A stretch of 64,000 nt of DNA from Orientallactaga sibirica (GCA_036365145.1 JAEOAD010000032.1:186001-250000), one strand, 5' to 3'. Shown: positions 44,460 through 56,916, numbered from the stretch's first letter. The notes: generated by a model not told the origin, from the letters alone. Numbers and translations are program-made.

Positions 44460-44733
44460 CTTCATGTGGGTGTGGGGAGGTTCACACATGTCATGTAGTA
44501 TGCGTGGAGGGTCAGAGGACAACCTCTGCCGTCAGTCCTCGCCTTCGACATGTTTGAGGTAGGGTCTCTTTGTTGTTCTCCCATCCATGCTCCAGCCTAG
44601 TTGGCCCCTGAACTCCTGGGGATTCTCCTCTCTCTGCCTCCCATCTCAGGTACAAGCACTGGGGATCACAGACACTCTGTGTGATTGCCTCTGACTTTAT
44701 GTGCTCCTACCCACTGAGCCACCTCCCCGGACC
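44460..44733 (-). mobile_element. B3-like SINE
   Basis: Antisense: GCGTGGAGGGTCAGAGGACA, GAGGTAGGGTCTCTTTGTTG, GCACTGGGGATCACAGAC, ending CACTGAGCCACCTCCCCGG. Confidence 0.6.
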
Positions 44734-44799
44734 CTGCTTTTTAAACAAAAGTATTTTACTTATTTATTTGAGGGGGAGGACGGGAGATGGAATTTTTAA

Positions 44800-44890
44800 A
44801 GTCATAGTCTTGGTATGGCTGGCCTTAAACTGAGGACTGTCTCAGTGTCCTGTGTACTGGGATTATAAGTGTGGGTCATCACGTTGGGCT
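44800..44890 (-). mobile_element. B1-like remnant
   Basis: Antisense: GTCTTGGTATGGCTGGCC, GTACTGGGATTATAAGTG. Weak. Confidence 0.45.
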
Positions 44891-44925
44891 AGAAAAGAGA
44901 TCTTAAAATACATTCTGGGGAGCTG

Positions 44926-45056
44926 AGTGTGGTGGCACATGCCTTTAATCTGAGCACTTTGGAGGCAGAGGTAATAGGATTAAAGTAAGTTCAAGGCCAG
45001 CCTGGTGAATTTCAGGTAAGCCTGGGCTAGAGTGAGACTCTACCTCAAAAAACCAA

Positions 45057-45058
<2 letters not shown>
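44926..45058 (+). mobile_element. B1-type SINE
   Basis: CTGAGTGTGGTGGCACATGC to GACTCTACCTCAAAAAACC. The tail passes into the CA repeat. Confidence 0.88.

Positions 45059-45102
<44 letters not shown>
45059..45102. repeat. (CA)n microsatellite
   Basis: About 21 CA units grown from the B1 A-tail. Confidence 0.95.
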
Positions 45103-45103
<1 letters not shown>

Positions 45104-45109
45104 TTCTTT

Positions 45110-45390
45110 CCCCCTAGGGCTCTGAGAAAGTACCTAATGGTTTTGTCAGAGGACACAACAAATGGCAATCTTGGGCAGGCTCTTCTTCACCAACACCAGG
45201 ACTGTGTGATCATTGTTCACTTGAGAAATTCTAAGACCCTACAGTGACTGCCAATACCCCACTGAAGAAGGCCCTTGAGGGGTATAGGAGTGAGGGAGAG
45301 GAGAAATAAGAGGATAAGATAACCTGATGGGAATATGATCAATTTTCAATATGTTCATATATTAAAGTTCCCAATGAAATACTATCAAAA
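45110..45390 (+). mobile_element. LINE-1 3'-end fragment
   Basis: ACCTGATGGGAATATGATCA and ATATATTAAAGTTCCCAATG match the extreme 3' end of the LINE-1 fragments at 26200 and 60200. Confidence 0.6.
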
Positions 45391-46073
45391 ATTATGTTAA
45401 GTGAGAAATTCCATGGTTGCCATGACTGACCCAGGACAGTAAATTGCTTGTGAAAGGCACATGACATTTGCTGGGAAGCTGCCTGGAGAGGGTACTGCTG
45501 AGTTTACCAGCCAAAGCTACTGGGGTTTCCTCAGGCCAACAGTGTGGTCTAAGGGATGCCTGCTAGATGGCTTGGAGCAGCCATGGAGTCACTGGCTTGT
45601 CACTTCAGTTTACTAGAGAGCTCCATTGGGTGCTCAGGAGCTCATTTGTCTTCCTGTGTCCCTCTGACACCTCCTACCTACGCTCAGGCTCCACATGCTT
45701 CTGGCCACCCAGATAGGGCCGGCAGTACAGGGCCATTGAGGCTCAACTCTTCTACCTCCTCCTTGGTGCACTCTTTCAGTAAAGGTGACACCTTTAATAA
45801 TCAGTGTTTTTTCTTCTTTATATCATTGTCCATCAATAAATGACAATTACAGTAAGGAATCTGTGGGATGTACAATCAGTTTCAAGATTTAGTGGAGTCC
45901 CTGATCTGAACAGTTAGGGCAGAGAACACAACTTAACCCCTCATACAGCAGCAAGTTCAGCTAAAAACAAAAACAAAAACAAAAACAAAACCCTCACTTT
46001 TGCCAATATCACAAGCAAACTGAAGGATTTGGATGGAGAAAATCTGACAGATTTGTGAACACTTCTGCTATCC
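45391..46073. other. LINE-1 pre-insertion flank
   Basis: Unclassified, with an (AAAACA)n run at about 45963-45992. Confidence 0.45.
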
Positions 46074-46087
46074 AAGAGGGATATTAG
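46074..46087. repeat. LINE-1 target-site duplication, left
   Basis: AAGAGGGATATTAG. The identical copy is at 53455-53468. Confidence 0.9.
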
Positions 46088-47180
46088 GGACTTCTGGTTA
46101 AGATGGCGACATAGGAACCTCGCCAAAAAAGGGTAGGGGATAAAAGCAAAGCAAACCCCAGCAAAATACACTTTTCTACTAAAAAGTGAGATACATAGTA
46201 AACTTTCAAGCCCAGCAGAGAAGCAGGAGAGATCCAGAGCGTCTGGAGCCCACAGAAGCAGGCAGAATGCTGTGCTAGGCACCACCTGAGACAGCTGAGC
46301 CGCACGACTTTTAAAGGCAGGTGAGGAGATTTTTCCACTCACACCGCCTCCTCACAATCTCAAGAAACGTGGAAGGAGGACAGTAGAGACCAACAGCGAG
46401 GCTTATGAGGAAGAGGATCGCGTGGAGGAGCAGACTGACTTCAGCCGCCACTCACAGCCTCCCCTCCCCCACCACGAGTGCAAGCACGGCGAGCAACAGA
46501 GCTCACCAGCTCACCAGCAGCATCGGGCGCAGCGAAAGCAGAGACCAACAAACGCAGCTGACTTACTGAATCCACAACACAGCAAAGGAACCAAGCAGCC
46601 ATGCAGCATAGCTGTGATCAAACCCGTTCCAAAAGGTAACTTGGTTTTCACTAGGTTAGTACCCACCAAATAAGCCTGGTATATAATCCTGATGGATGGT
46701 CAGATCTGACATTCCTAAATAAGCTATATTCTAGGCTGCTCATTTGTTGCTTCCTGACTTGTTTCCTCCTCTGTCATTGATTGGGGAAGGGTCTCTCTTG
46801 ATCACAAGCTGACCTTGGAACTCTCTACAGATCAGAAATCTTAGCCTCCCAGCTGACAGGATTAAGGGTGTGGGCTAACACATATCCTTAGGAACTGTGA
46901 CTTTGTCATAATACCTGCTTTTGCACAAATACTCTGTGCTGTATTTCATTGAAGGGGTACATTGTTGAGTTAAATTTTTGGATCTTGACTGTACTCTGTT
47001 CCATTCACCCCACTTGATAATCTCATAGCAGGCAAGGGTCACTTCTGGGATTACTTTGAGAGCCTTAAGAACCACACTTAACACCTTAAACTCCTGCACT
47101 GAAGATATATAATATCAGATTGATTGATACATCTAACATTACTGCAGATATTTAGAAAACCCAAGCATTAAATTAATTCA
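46088..47180 (+). promoter_or_regulatory. LINE-1 5' UTR / internal promoter
   Basis: About 1.1 kb, GC-richer than its flanks in 46220-46560, with no tandem monomers. A YY1-type motif, AAGATGGCG, lies at 46100-46108, 13 bases from the start; in other L1 families such a site sets the transcription start. Confidence 0.7.
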
Positions 47181-47181
47181 A

Positions 47182-48253
47182 GATGCAAAGATCTCTACAT
47201 TACAATACAAGAAACACAAAACATCCAGACAATATAAATCCACCAAAAGTATTAATATATCAGAAATGACCTTCAGTGAGGCTGACTTAGAGGACATCCC
47301 CGAGAAAGATTTCAAAAGAATGATTATAATTATGTTCAAAGAACTCAAAGAGGAAATGAAAGGGTTCAAAGACCTCCAAGAAGAAATCAAAGGATTCAAA
47401 GAACACACAGAAAACCAATTTAATGAAATAAGGAGGTCAATACTAGACATAAATATGGAAATAGAAAGAATAAAGAAAACCCACTCAGAAATGCTAGCAA
47501 TAAAGAACACAGTCAGTGAAATTAAAACCTCTGTAGAAAATCTCTCTAGTAGAATGGATGAAGGAGAGAACAGAATATCGAATCTAGAAGACCAAGTAGC
47601 TGATCTAATACAGTCCAAGAGAGAGAAAGACAAAATAATAGGAAGGTATGAATGGGAATTTCAGGATATTCGGGACACTATGAAAAGATCAAACATGAAT
47701 TCAAGGGATAGTAGAAGGAGAAGAATTTCACTCCAAAGGCATAGTAGGTGTTTTCAACAAAATCATAGAGGAAAACTTCCCCAAATTGGTAAAGAGATGC
47801 CAATGCAGATACAGGAAGCCTTTAGAACACCAAACAGACAAAACCTGGAAAGAACCTCTCCCCGCCATATTATAATTAAACTACCAAACATACAAACCAA
47901 AGAAAATATATTGAAAGCAGCTAGAGAGAAAAAGCAAGTGACCTACAAAGGGAAGCCCATCAGACTCACAGCAGATTACTCAACACAAACTTTAAAGGCC
48001 AGAAGGGCCTGGGTGATGTATTCAAGTTCTGAAAGATAAAAACTGTCAACCGAGATTAATTTATCCTGCAAAACTATCTATCCAAATAGATGGAGAAATA
48101 AGGACATTCCACAACAAAGACAGGCTAAAGGAATTTTTGGCAACTAAACCAGCTCTACAGAAAATACTTGCAGGACTCATTCATGCTGAGGAGAAAGCAA
48201 AGCACACACAACAGGAAATAGGACAAAATAAACCATACTCAAATAACAGTTAA
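47182..48253 (+). pseudogene. LINE-1 ORF1 (RNA-binding chaperone), frameshifted
   Basis: ORF1p is the trimeric nucleic-acid chaperone of the L1 particle. The longest open piece is 47266-48039 (257 codons). Residues about 1-125 are Glu/Lys-rich with heptads (coiled coil). The C-terminal half has the conserved block FRTPNRQN....RHIIIK and ILKAAREKKQVTYKGKPIRL, the RRM/CTD signature. Between about 47690 and 47815 the frame slips and later returns, so roughly 40 residues are out of frame. A further slip near 48015 moves the rest of the CTD (YPAKLSIQ, DGEIRTFHNKDRLKEFLA) to another frame that ends at TAA 48251-48253. The frame is also open upstream of the 47266 ATG, so the original start is uncertain. 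Overall length matches mammalian ORF1. Confidence 0.88.
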
Positions 48254-48299
48254 AACAAGTGAGTAAAGGGAAAACAGGAAAAACTAAAAAATAAAAAGA

Positions 48300-51200
48300 A
48301 TGGTGAGAATAAACACATATATGTCAATAATAACTCTTAATATCAATGGTCTCAATGCCCCTATCAAAAGACACAGACTTGCAGACTGGATTAAAAAGCA
48401 GGATCCTACCATCTGTTGCCTCCAGGAAACTCATCTCTCAATAAAAAATAGAAGCCTTCTTAGGGTGAAAGGTTGGAAAAAGGTATTTCAAGCAAATGGG
48501 CCTAGAAAACAAGCAGGGGTTGCTATTTTAATTTCTGACAAGATAGACTTCAATCCAACATTTGTGAGGAAAGATAAAGAAGGTCACTTATACTGATTAA
48601 AGGAACACTCCAACAGGAGGACATTACAATCCTAAACATATATGCCCCTAACATGGGGGCTCCCAATTTCATCAAACAAACACTATTAGAATTAAGGTCA
48701 GAGATATCTCCTAACACAATAGTAGTGGGTGACTTCAATACCCCACTCTCATCACTTGACAGGTCTACCCAGCAAAAAATAAACAGAGAGACATCTGCAT
48801 TAAATGATATCATGGAACAAATGGACCTAACAGATATATACAGAACATTCCATCCAAATGCTGCAGAATATACATTTTTCTCAGCAGCACACGGACATTT
48901 TCTAAAATTTCTAAATTTTCTAAAATATTTCTAAAATATACTAGGACACAAATCAAATCTTAACAAATACAGGAAAATTGAAATAATCCCTTGTACACTT
49001 TCTGACCACAATAGGATTAAACTGCAAATCAGCAACAAGAAAAACTACAGAGCATACAGAAACTCATGGAGACTAAACAGCACTTTATTGAATGATGTAT
49101 GGGTCATTGAAGAAATTAAAAAGGAAATCAAGAAATTCGTAGAATCAAATGATGATGAGAATACAACATACCAAAACCTTTGGGACACAATGAAGGCAGT
49201 CCTACAAGGGAAATTTATAGCCCTAAGTGCATATATTAAGAAATTGGAGAGTTCACAACTAAACAATTTAATGCTTCACCTTAAGGCCTTGGAAAAAGAA
49301 GAACAAGGCAAACCAAAAATTAGTAGACAGGAAGAAATAATAAAGGTTAGGGCAGAAATTAATGAAATGGAAACCAAAAAAACAATCAAAAAGATCAATG
49401 AAACAAAGAGTTGGTACTTTGAAAGGATAAACAAGATTGACAAACCCTTAGCAAATATGACCAAAAGAAAGAGAGAAGAGACAAAAATTGATAAAATTAG
49501 AGATGAAAAAGGCAACATCACAACAGATACCAAAGAAATTCAGAAAATCATACGGACATACTTTAAGAATATATATGCCTCTAAGTTTGAAAACCTGAAA
49601 GAAATGGATGAATTCCTTGATTCATATGACCTACCAAAATTAAATCAAGAAGAGATAAACCATTTAAATAGAACTATAACAACCACAGAGATTCAAACAG
49701 TTATAAAAAGTCTCCCAACTAAAAAAAAGCCCAGGCCCAGATGGATTCACTGCTGAATTTTACCAGACATTCCTGGAGGATCTAACACCAATGCTTCTCA
49801 AACTTTTCCATAAAATAGAAAAGGAAGGAACTCTACCAAAATCCTTCTATGAAGCCAGCATCACCCTGATACCCAAACCGCACAAAGACAGATCAAAAAA
49901 GAAAATTATAGACCAATCTCCCTCATGAACATGGATGCAAAAATTCTCAACAAAATACTGGCAAACAGAATACAAGAATTTATCAGAAAGATTATTCATC
50001 CTGAGCAAGTAGGCTTTATCCCAGAGATGCAGGGATGGTTCAACATACGCAAATCCATAAATGTAATACACCATATAAATGGTCTGAAGGACAAAAATCA
50101 CATGGTCATCTCAATAGATGCACAAAAGGCATTTGACAAAATCCAACACCCCTTCATGGTGAAAGTATTACAGAAAATGGGAATAGAAGGAGCATATCTC
50201 AACATAATAAAAGCTATTTATGACAAACCTACAGCCAACATAATACTAAATGGGGAAAAACTTGAAGCTTTTCCTCTAAATTCAGGAACAAGACAAGGGT
50301 GTCCACTTTCCCCACTACTATTTAATATAGTACTGGAAGTCTTAGCCACAGCAATAAGGCAAGAGACACTCATAAAGGGGATACAAATTGGAAGGGAAGA
50401 GTTCAAATTATCATTATTTGCACACGATATGATTCTATACCTAACAGACCCTAATGTCTCTACCTGCAAACTGTTAGAGCTGATAAACACTTTTAGCAAT
50501 GTAGCAGGATACAAAATAAACACACAGGAATCAGTAGCTTTTCTATATACTAACAACAAACGCGCAGAGGATGAAATCAGGGAATCTCTCCCATTCACAA
50601 TTGCCTAAAAAAAAAAAAATACCTTGGAATAAACTTAACCAAGGAAGTGAAAGATCTCTACAATGAGAACTTTAAAAAACTCGAGTGACAAATTACAGAA
50701 GACACAAGGAAATGGAAAGACATCCCATGCTCCTGGATTGGAAGAATCAATATTGTGAAAATGTCAATCTTACCAAAAGCAATCTATACATTTAATGCGA
50801 TCCCTATTAAAATCCCAATAGCTTTCTTCACGGAAATAGAAAAAACAATCCTAAAATTCATCTGGAAACACAAAAAACCTCGAATAGCCAAAACAATTTT
50901 TTGAGAAACAAAAATCAGGCAGGTGGTATAACCATACCCGATTTTAAGTTATATTACAAAGCCATAGTAACAAAAACAGCATGGTACTGGCACAAGGACA
51001 GACAGGTAGATCAATGGAACAGAATAGAAGACCCAAATATTAATCCAAGCAGCTACAGCCACCTGATTTTTGACAAAAATGCCAAAAATATTAATTGAAG
51101 AAAAGATAGCCTCTTTAACAAGTGGTGTTGGGAAAACTGGACATCGGTATGTAAAAGGATAAACATAGATCCTTGTCTCTCTCCATGCACAAGAGTCAAG

Positions 51201-52145
51201 TCCAAATGGATCAGGGACCTTGATATCAGACCTGAAACTCTGAACCTGCTAGAGGAAAAAGTAGGGGAAAACCTTCAACATATTGGCATAGGTAAGGACT
51301 TTCTGAATATAACCCCAATTGCTCAGCGAATAAAATCACTAATCAACCAATGGGACCTTATGAAATTACAAAGCTTTTGTACAGCAAAGGACACTGTGAA
51401 TAGAGCAAAAAGACAACCTACAGAATGGGAGAAAATCTTTGCCAGCTATACATCTGACAGAGGATTAGTATCCAGAATATACAAAGAACTCAAAAAACAG
51501 AATAATAAGAATTCAAACAACCCAGTCAAAAAATGGGCTATGGAAATAAATAGAGAATTCACAGAAGATGAAATACAGATGGCATATAAACATCTGAAAA
51601 AGTGTTCCACATCCTTAGCCATCAGGGAAATGCAAATTAAAACCACTTTGAGATTCCATTTCACTCCTGTCAGAATGGCTACCATCAAGAAAACAAATGA
51701 CAATAAGTGTTGGCGTGGATGTGGAAAAAGAGGAACACTTCTATACTGTTGGTGGGAATGTAACCTGGTCCAACCATTGTGGAAATCAGTGTGGAGGTTT
51801 TTGAGACAGCTAGAAATAGATTTACCATATGATCCAGCTATAGCACTCCTAGGCATATATCCAGAAGACTCTTCTCACTTCCTTAGAGATACTTGCAAAA
51901 CCATGTTTATTGCTGCTCTATTCACAATAGCTAGGAAATGGAAGCAGCCTAGATGTCCCACCACAAATGAATGGATAATAAAGATGTGGTACATTTACAC
52001 AATGGAGTTCTACTCAGCGGTAAAGAAAAATGAAATTATGAAATTTGCAGGGAAATGGATGGATCTGGAAAGGATTATACTAAGTGAGGTAACCCAGGCT
52101 CAGAAAGCCAAACATCACATGTTTTCTCTCATATGTGGATCCTAG
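48300..52145 (+). pseudogene. LINE-1 ORF2 (endonuclease / reverse transcriptase), broken
   Basis: ORF2p nicks DNA and reverse-transcribes at the nick. Domains appear in order. Endonuclease: LNINGLN and the catalytic QETH glutamate (about 48426), then GDFN near 48730. Reverse transcriptase (49925-50608): [25 protein letters not shown] and FAHDM at 50417-50431, where the first catalytic Asp of FADD is His. C-terminal Cys-rich region: CWRGCG....LLYCWWEC near 51710-51760, and the end HMFSLICGS. Breaks: TGA at 48594-48596, an AT-rich micro-repeat at 48897-48940 replacing the endonuclease end, slips in A-runs near 49725 and 49895, a TAA at the A-run near 50607, TGA at 50686-50688 and more stops near 50902 and 51099. 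Total length of about 3.85 kb equals the family norm, so damage is by point and small indel events. Confidence 0.92.
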
Positions 52146-53456
52146 CTACAAATAGACAGACTTGTGTGTGAACTGGAACCAAAAATTGGTACCAGAAACC
52201 AGTAAGCTGGTAAAAGGCTATAAGGGACGGAGGAAAGGGAAGGACTGAAGTGTATGGTATTGCACATATGTAAGTGGAAGGACTGATTACAAGGAGGAAT
52301 GGCCTAACCAAGGCCATGGGTAGAGAATGCATAAAAGAAGGGCAGGGGAGGGTCAATCTAATTTCAAAAGATTGTGAATAAGACTTATGTAAAACTACTT
52401 TTTTGAATAATGGTACATCTAGAAGCTGTAGACTGTTACTAGAAAATTTTCAGTACCTGGGATGGGATACCTTCCAGTGAGTTGTTGGCCAAGGAGGTCG
52501 GTAGCCTCCAAAACATTAAAGGCTTTTGCCAAAGCCCTTGGTTTCCCTGAGAAACAGATAGTAAGACCCTATTGCTGAAGACATCTCTTGCCTGAGAGGC
52601 AAGGTCACTGAAAGCAAGCTGGTGCTGAGCAGAAAACCTTCTCCCTGTAGACCAGCCAACTGAAAGCTGGAAAAAGCTGCACTGCATGCAGAGTATGGGA
52701 GACAGAAGTCATCAGCAGTGAAAACAGTGGACGCTGAATATTCAAATTTGGCCAGACAGGCCCAAAGACTGAGCAGGTGCAATAGTGGCATGTCTACTCG
52801 TGGGGTAACCAACTGCTCTATAATTGGACTGAAGGCCCTCTCTACGGGAGGGAATACATACCTTGTACTGAAAAACCTAAGCAAAGTCTATGGTAGGTAA
52901 GGTCATGAGCCTTAGGGGTATAAAGCATACTCTCATCTAAATGTATATACTATTCCCACCAAGCTGCCCGGAAAATACTACACTTAATGCTCATATTCAC
53001 ATATTAATGCTACTCTCACTTCTGGTTAGAGAAGCTTCTCTTTTCAGATGGCGATGACCACTGGGATGATCCAAAAGGCAACATAGTGCTGAGAAGAAGG
53101 GATGGAGAAGTGCCCAGCACTGAAACATCTCTGTCACACCCTCCAAGGCTCAGGGATCATTGCGGAAGAGGGGCGGATAGAATGGAAGAGCCAAAGGGAA
53201 GTACGACTCCTTACAATGTAACTGCCCAGACAGAAATTGGCCTTGATATCCATGACCTTGCTGTGCCTAGCAATACCTCTGCAAGACCCTCATAATAGAA
53301 GTAAAAGATGATGACATCAAATTAAAAAGAGACTAATGGAGAGAGGGAGGATATGATGGAGAGTGGAGTTCTAAAGGGAAAAAGGGGGAGAGGAGGGAAA
53401 ACTATGCACCTTTTGTATGTAAGTATGTTGTCAATAAATATTTAAAAAAAAAAAAA
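52146..53456 (+). other. LINE-1 3' UTR and poly-A tail
   Basis: About 1.3 kb. It contains the CCCTCCAAGGCTCAGGGA....GCGGAAGAG block that recurs in the 25845 and 59785 fragments. It ends TCAATAAATATTT with AATAAA, then the A-run. Confidence 0.85.
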
Positions 53457-53468
53457 GAGGGATATTAG
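53455..53468. repeat. LINE-1 target-site duplication, right
   Basis: AAGAGGGATATTAG, directly after the A tail. Confidence 0.9.
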
Positions 53469-54118
53469 CCACATGTGAGGGCTGAACCCTTGAGATATGG
53501 CTTGTGCAACAAAGGAACTGTATTGTGGTTTAATTTCGGTTATTGGAAACCTTATAAGTATGCTTGTAATAACTTTAAAAATTGTGCTGGAGGGTTTATG
53601 GAGCTGGCTTGGATAAGGTATATTTTACTTCTGCTTCCCGTTCCATGGGCTGTCTCAGGGAGGTAAAGCTCAACTCTCTTATGTTTAGTATTTGGGGTTT
53701 GCAAATTAAATTGGTAAAAGCTCATTCTCCAAGGAGAGGGTAGATTTTTATTATTGGCATCTATACATAAGAATTCCCAAATAACGTGATCCAAAGAGAT
53801 AGCATTTGGGGTTTATATATAATTTTAGTAGATGAACGAGCAGATGAGACAGGAAATTACAAGAAAAGATATAACTTCTTAATGGGGCTGAGGGGAGAGA
53901 TGACACCTATGGGCAAACAAGTCACTTTTAGAAAAGACAAATTGGTCCTCAGAAGAATGAATGGGTCACGCATTCTTTTTGTGACAATGTCTATTTAGGT
54001 GATTTCTTGTATTTGTCCATCCAGTCGTCTCTCTATTGATAAGAGTTGAATTTTCCTGGTTGAAAAACTACCAGGACAATTAACTTCTTTCAGACAACCT
54101 GAATTTCAGCAGATAAAA

Positions 54119-54168
<50 letters not shown>

Positions 54169-55798
54169 CATCTCTTAATTCTCAAATGTATTCAGCTCAA
54201 AAGAAATTTCACACCACAGTGACATTTTCTGCATTTCTTTAGCTGGAACTCAGTCTCTTGGCTACAGCGGTCTGTGTCAATGAGGAACAGTGGGACAGTT
54301 TTGATGCACAAGTAGCCTTAACCTACCTCATGAAGGTTGGGAAAACAGAGAGCACTGTGTGGTGGAAGCCAGTCAGTTTAGGCTCTATTTCTTAGACGTG
54401 GTGTTTTGTTGAGAGGTAGGGGTGTGCTCTTAGTTGATCTAAGCGGAGGATCCTCAGGACTTTTGCAGAGCTTGTTGGGACATACTTTGTTCTCTGACAT
54501 AGCAATGTGAGATTCAGAACTGCTATCTGCAAAACAAGAACCTGGGTTGTTGGGAGTCATAACTGGTAACCTGAATGTGGAGATCCTACAGAGGACATGT
54601 TGCCAAGCCATCAGTCTTGGTCTAATCCAACCTGTTTGAATCCAGGTCACGTGGTACAATGCATACATTTTAAGTTAGGCCAGTTTCAGCTGAGTTTTCT
54701 GTTGTTTATAACCAACAGCATTTTAACCACTACATATGATTACTGCTAGAAGTGGGTCCTTTGGTTTTCACAACATGACTTATTAAAGTTATGCCAGGCA
54801 AATGGAGGTGACTTATAGACACATATATGGAATGAAAATAGAATCTGGCAAAGAACAACTCCAGGAAGCAGCTACTCTTCCTCATCCTCTCAGTGTTTCT
54901 ACAGTCTCATCCATTCTTACACTTCTGCTCCCCTATAGGAATCTAACCTGGATGTCACAGTTTTGATTTGTACTCTGATATTTTATTAAGGGAATCGTGT
55001 GGTTACTGTGCATAGGACAGGTTTATTTTATATAGCTTGCTCTGTCATCCCTTTTGACTTTGCATTTGTCCTTGATTTTGGTTCTTATTGGCATCATTTT
55101 ATTAAGGGTAGCATTAAAATAACCTTTTGTAGATTCTCACCAGTGCTTCACCCTTACAATTTTGTACCACAGTTTTTTCTGGTAAAATGTGAGATGCAAA
55201 GAGAATGGGGTGTCACTGTAATCCACAATTAAATTTGGAAGAAGTCTACTATAATCTATTACTCATCCAGATCCTTTATTGATGCATAATGTGATGGTTC
55301 CTCCTCCAAGGGATGTAAACAAAAACACATGTGCATTTTAGCTAGGGATGGCTATACACAATGGGTCAGCCTGGCTGAGGAAGATGTGTGTCATTGCTGG
55401 CCTTTGTTGGTTACTCAGTTTCCTGCTGAGCTATGCTGTGACCCAAGCCTATGAGATGCACAAAGTTATCCCAAGGTCACTGAGGAGTTTAGAGAATTAT
55501 TGGTGAAGTATGTGAACTAAGTGTAGAAAACAAAGTTGAGCTGGTCTGGGTGGCCCTTGCCTGTAGTTCCAGCATTCATCAGGATGACAGAAAAAAATTA
55601 TATTTATATAATAAATCTGGATGGACTAGCAGGGAAGCTATAGAGAATAGTTTGAACATTTTTGTGGAGGTGTTCTTGTAATTTATTGTGTGGTATAACT
55701 CTAGAAGACTCTATTTTTGATAACATTTATCATTTGTAGTAATTTTCTTTGTGTGACTTAATTTTTAGCATTATTTTTCACTCTTAAAAGTATCTTAG
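53469..55798. other. No recognised gene; one (CA)n
   Basis: 2.3 kb of mostly unique-looking sequence, with a CA microsatellite at 54122-54164. No exon or SINE recognised. Confidence 0.45.
54122..54164. repeat. (CA)n microsatellite
   Basis: About 21 CA units. Confidence 0.95.
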
Positions 55799-56018
55799 GG
55801 ACTGGAGAGATGGATTAATGGTTAAAGCGCTTGCATACAAAGCCTAAAGACACAAGTTCGATTCCCCAGAACCCAGGTAAAGCCAAATTCACAGTACATC
55901 TGGAGTTCGTTTGCAGCAGCTTGAGGCCCTGGTATGCCCACTCATTCTCTCTCCCTCCCTCACTCTATATCTTCCCTCTATATCTCTCTACTTGTAAGTA
56001 AATGAAAACAATTTTTTA
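55799..56018 (+). mobile_element. tRNA SINE with target duplication
   Basis: Head GGACTGGAGAGATGGATTAA and CTGGAGTTCGTTTGCAGCAG body. The 13-bp duplication AAAAGTATCTTAG sits at 55786-55798 and 56019-56031. Confidence 0.92.
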
Positions 56019-56031
56019 AAAAGTATCTTAG

Positions 56032-56916
56032 TTTGGAATATCAGTAATGTGTCACCCTATTTCAAGATTCTTTTTCCATCAGTCTTTTTCTAGCTCTGTT
56101 AACTGATTCATTCCTCCCCTCTTTCCTTCCTTCCTCCCTCCCTCTCCTTACTTTCACACTCATTCCAGAGGTATCTGATTGGTATAGCTATGTCAATGCC
56201 AGGTCATTGACGTCATTGATTATTGGTTGGCCAGTGAGTTTGTGCTTCTAGACCTAAGTGCCCCCACATGGTCCAATCAGCCATGATGAGATTACAGTAG
56301 GATGGAGTGTACTGTGATAGGAAAGGTTTCCGTGAGAGAATAGGCAGCTTGGCTTTGAAGTGGAAGTGGGCATGGTAGTAGCTATAAATTCCTATGTAAA
56401 ACACTTGATAATAACTTCAGGAACGAGTGACCCAAGTCTTTAAGAATGAAGAATTGCCTCTTGACAATAGATGCATCAGAAGTCCTGAGAGAAGGTCTTC
56501 TTTCCAGCTGTGTGCCAGCATCTGCAAGGAGACGGATCCACACCATAGACATTCATTAAATATACATTAAAATGATGGATACATGGCAGATTTATTTCAG
56601 GTGCTGAGTTCAGAAATAAGGAAATGTTATCTCCCCTGAGCCAGGAGCTGCTTTTCGTCATGTGTGGCTGCTTTGTTGAGCAGGGTCTCACTGGCAGGAG
56701 GCAACTGGCTGAGACCTCGATGGGGTGAAATCAGAGGAGCAGTTATTCCTACCTTACTCTTTCTCAGATGACTTCTAGGAATCAAAAACCAAAAAAAAAA
56801 AAAAGAGTTGCTGTGAGCTCCCTGTAATCTACACATAAACCTAAACTCTCTTCTAGAGGAAGACAAAGCTCTATATGGTCTTGTTCCTCTCTGATTTTTT
56901 TTCTCTCTGATTTTTT
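56032..56916. other. No recognised feature
   Basis: A CCTT/CCCT tract at about 56118-56146 and a perfect TGACGTCA (CRE-type palindrome) at 56208-56215 among several ATTGG/CCAAT words. No exon supported. Confidence 0.4.

Larger units (their letters stand above)
46074..53468 (+). mobile_element. Full-length but dead LINE-1
   Basis: About 7.37 kb between the 14-bp duplications AAGAGGGATATTAG (46074-46087 and 53455-53468). Order: 5' UTR (46088 to about 47180), ORF1 (about 47182-48253), a 46-base spacer, ORF2 (48300-52145), a long 3' UTR and a 13-A tail. The 5' end carries TTAAGATGGCGAC, the start expected of complete L1 copies. Both ORFs are broken by indels and stops, so it cannot mobilise itself. 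Confidence 0.95.

Noticed and set aside
48300..52145. LINE-1 ORF2 as an active element
   Set aside because: Multiple stops and frameshifts and the FADD to FAHD change rule out activity.
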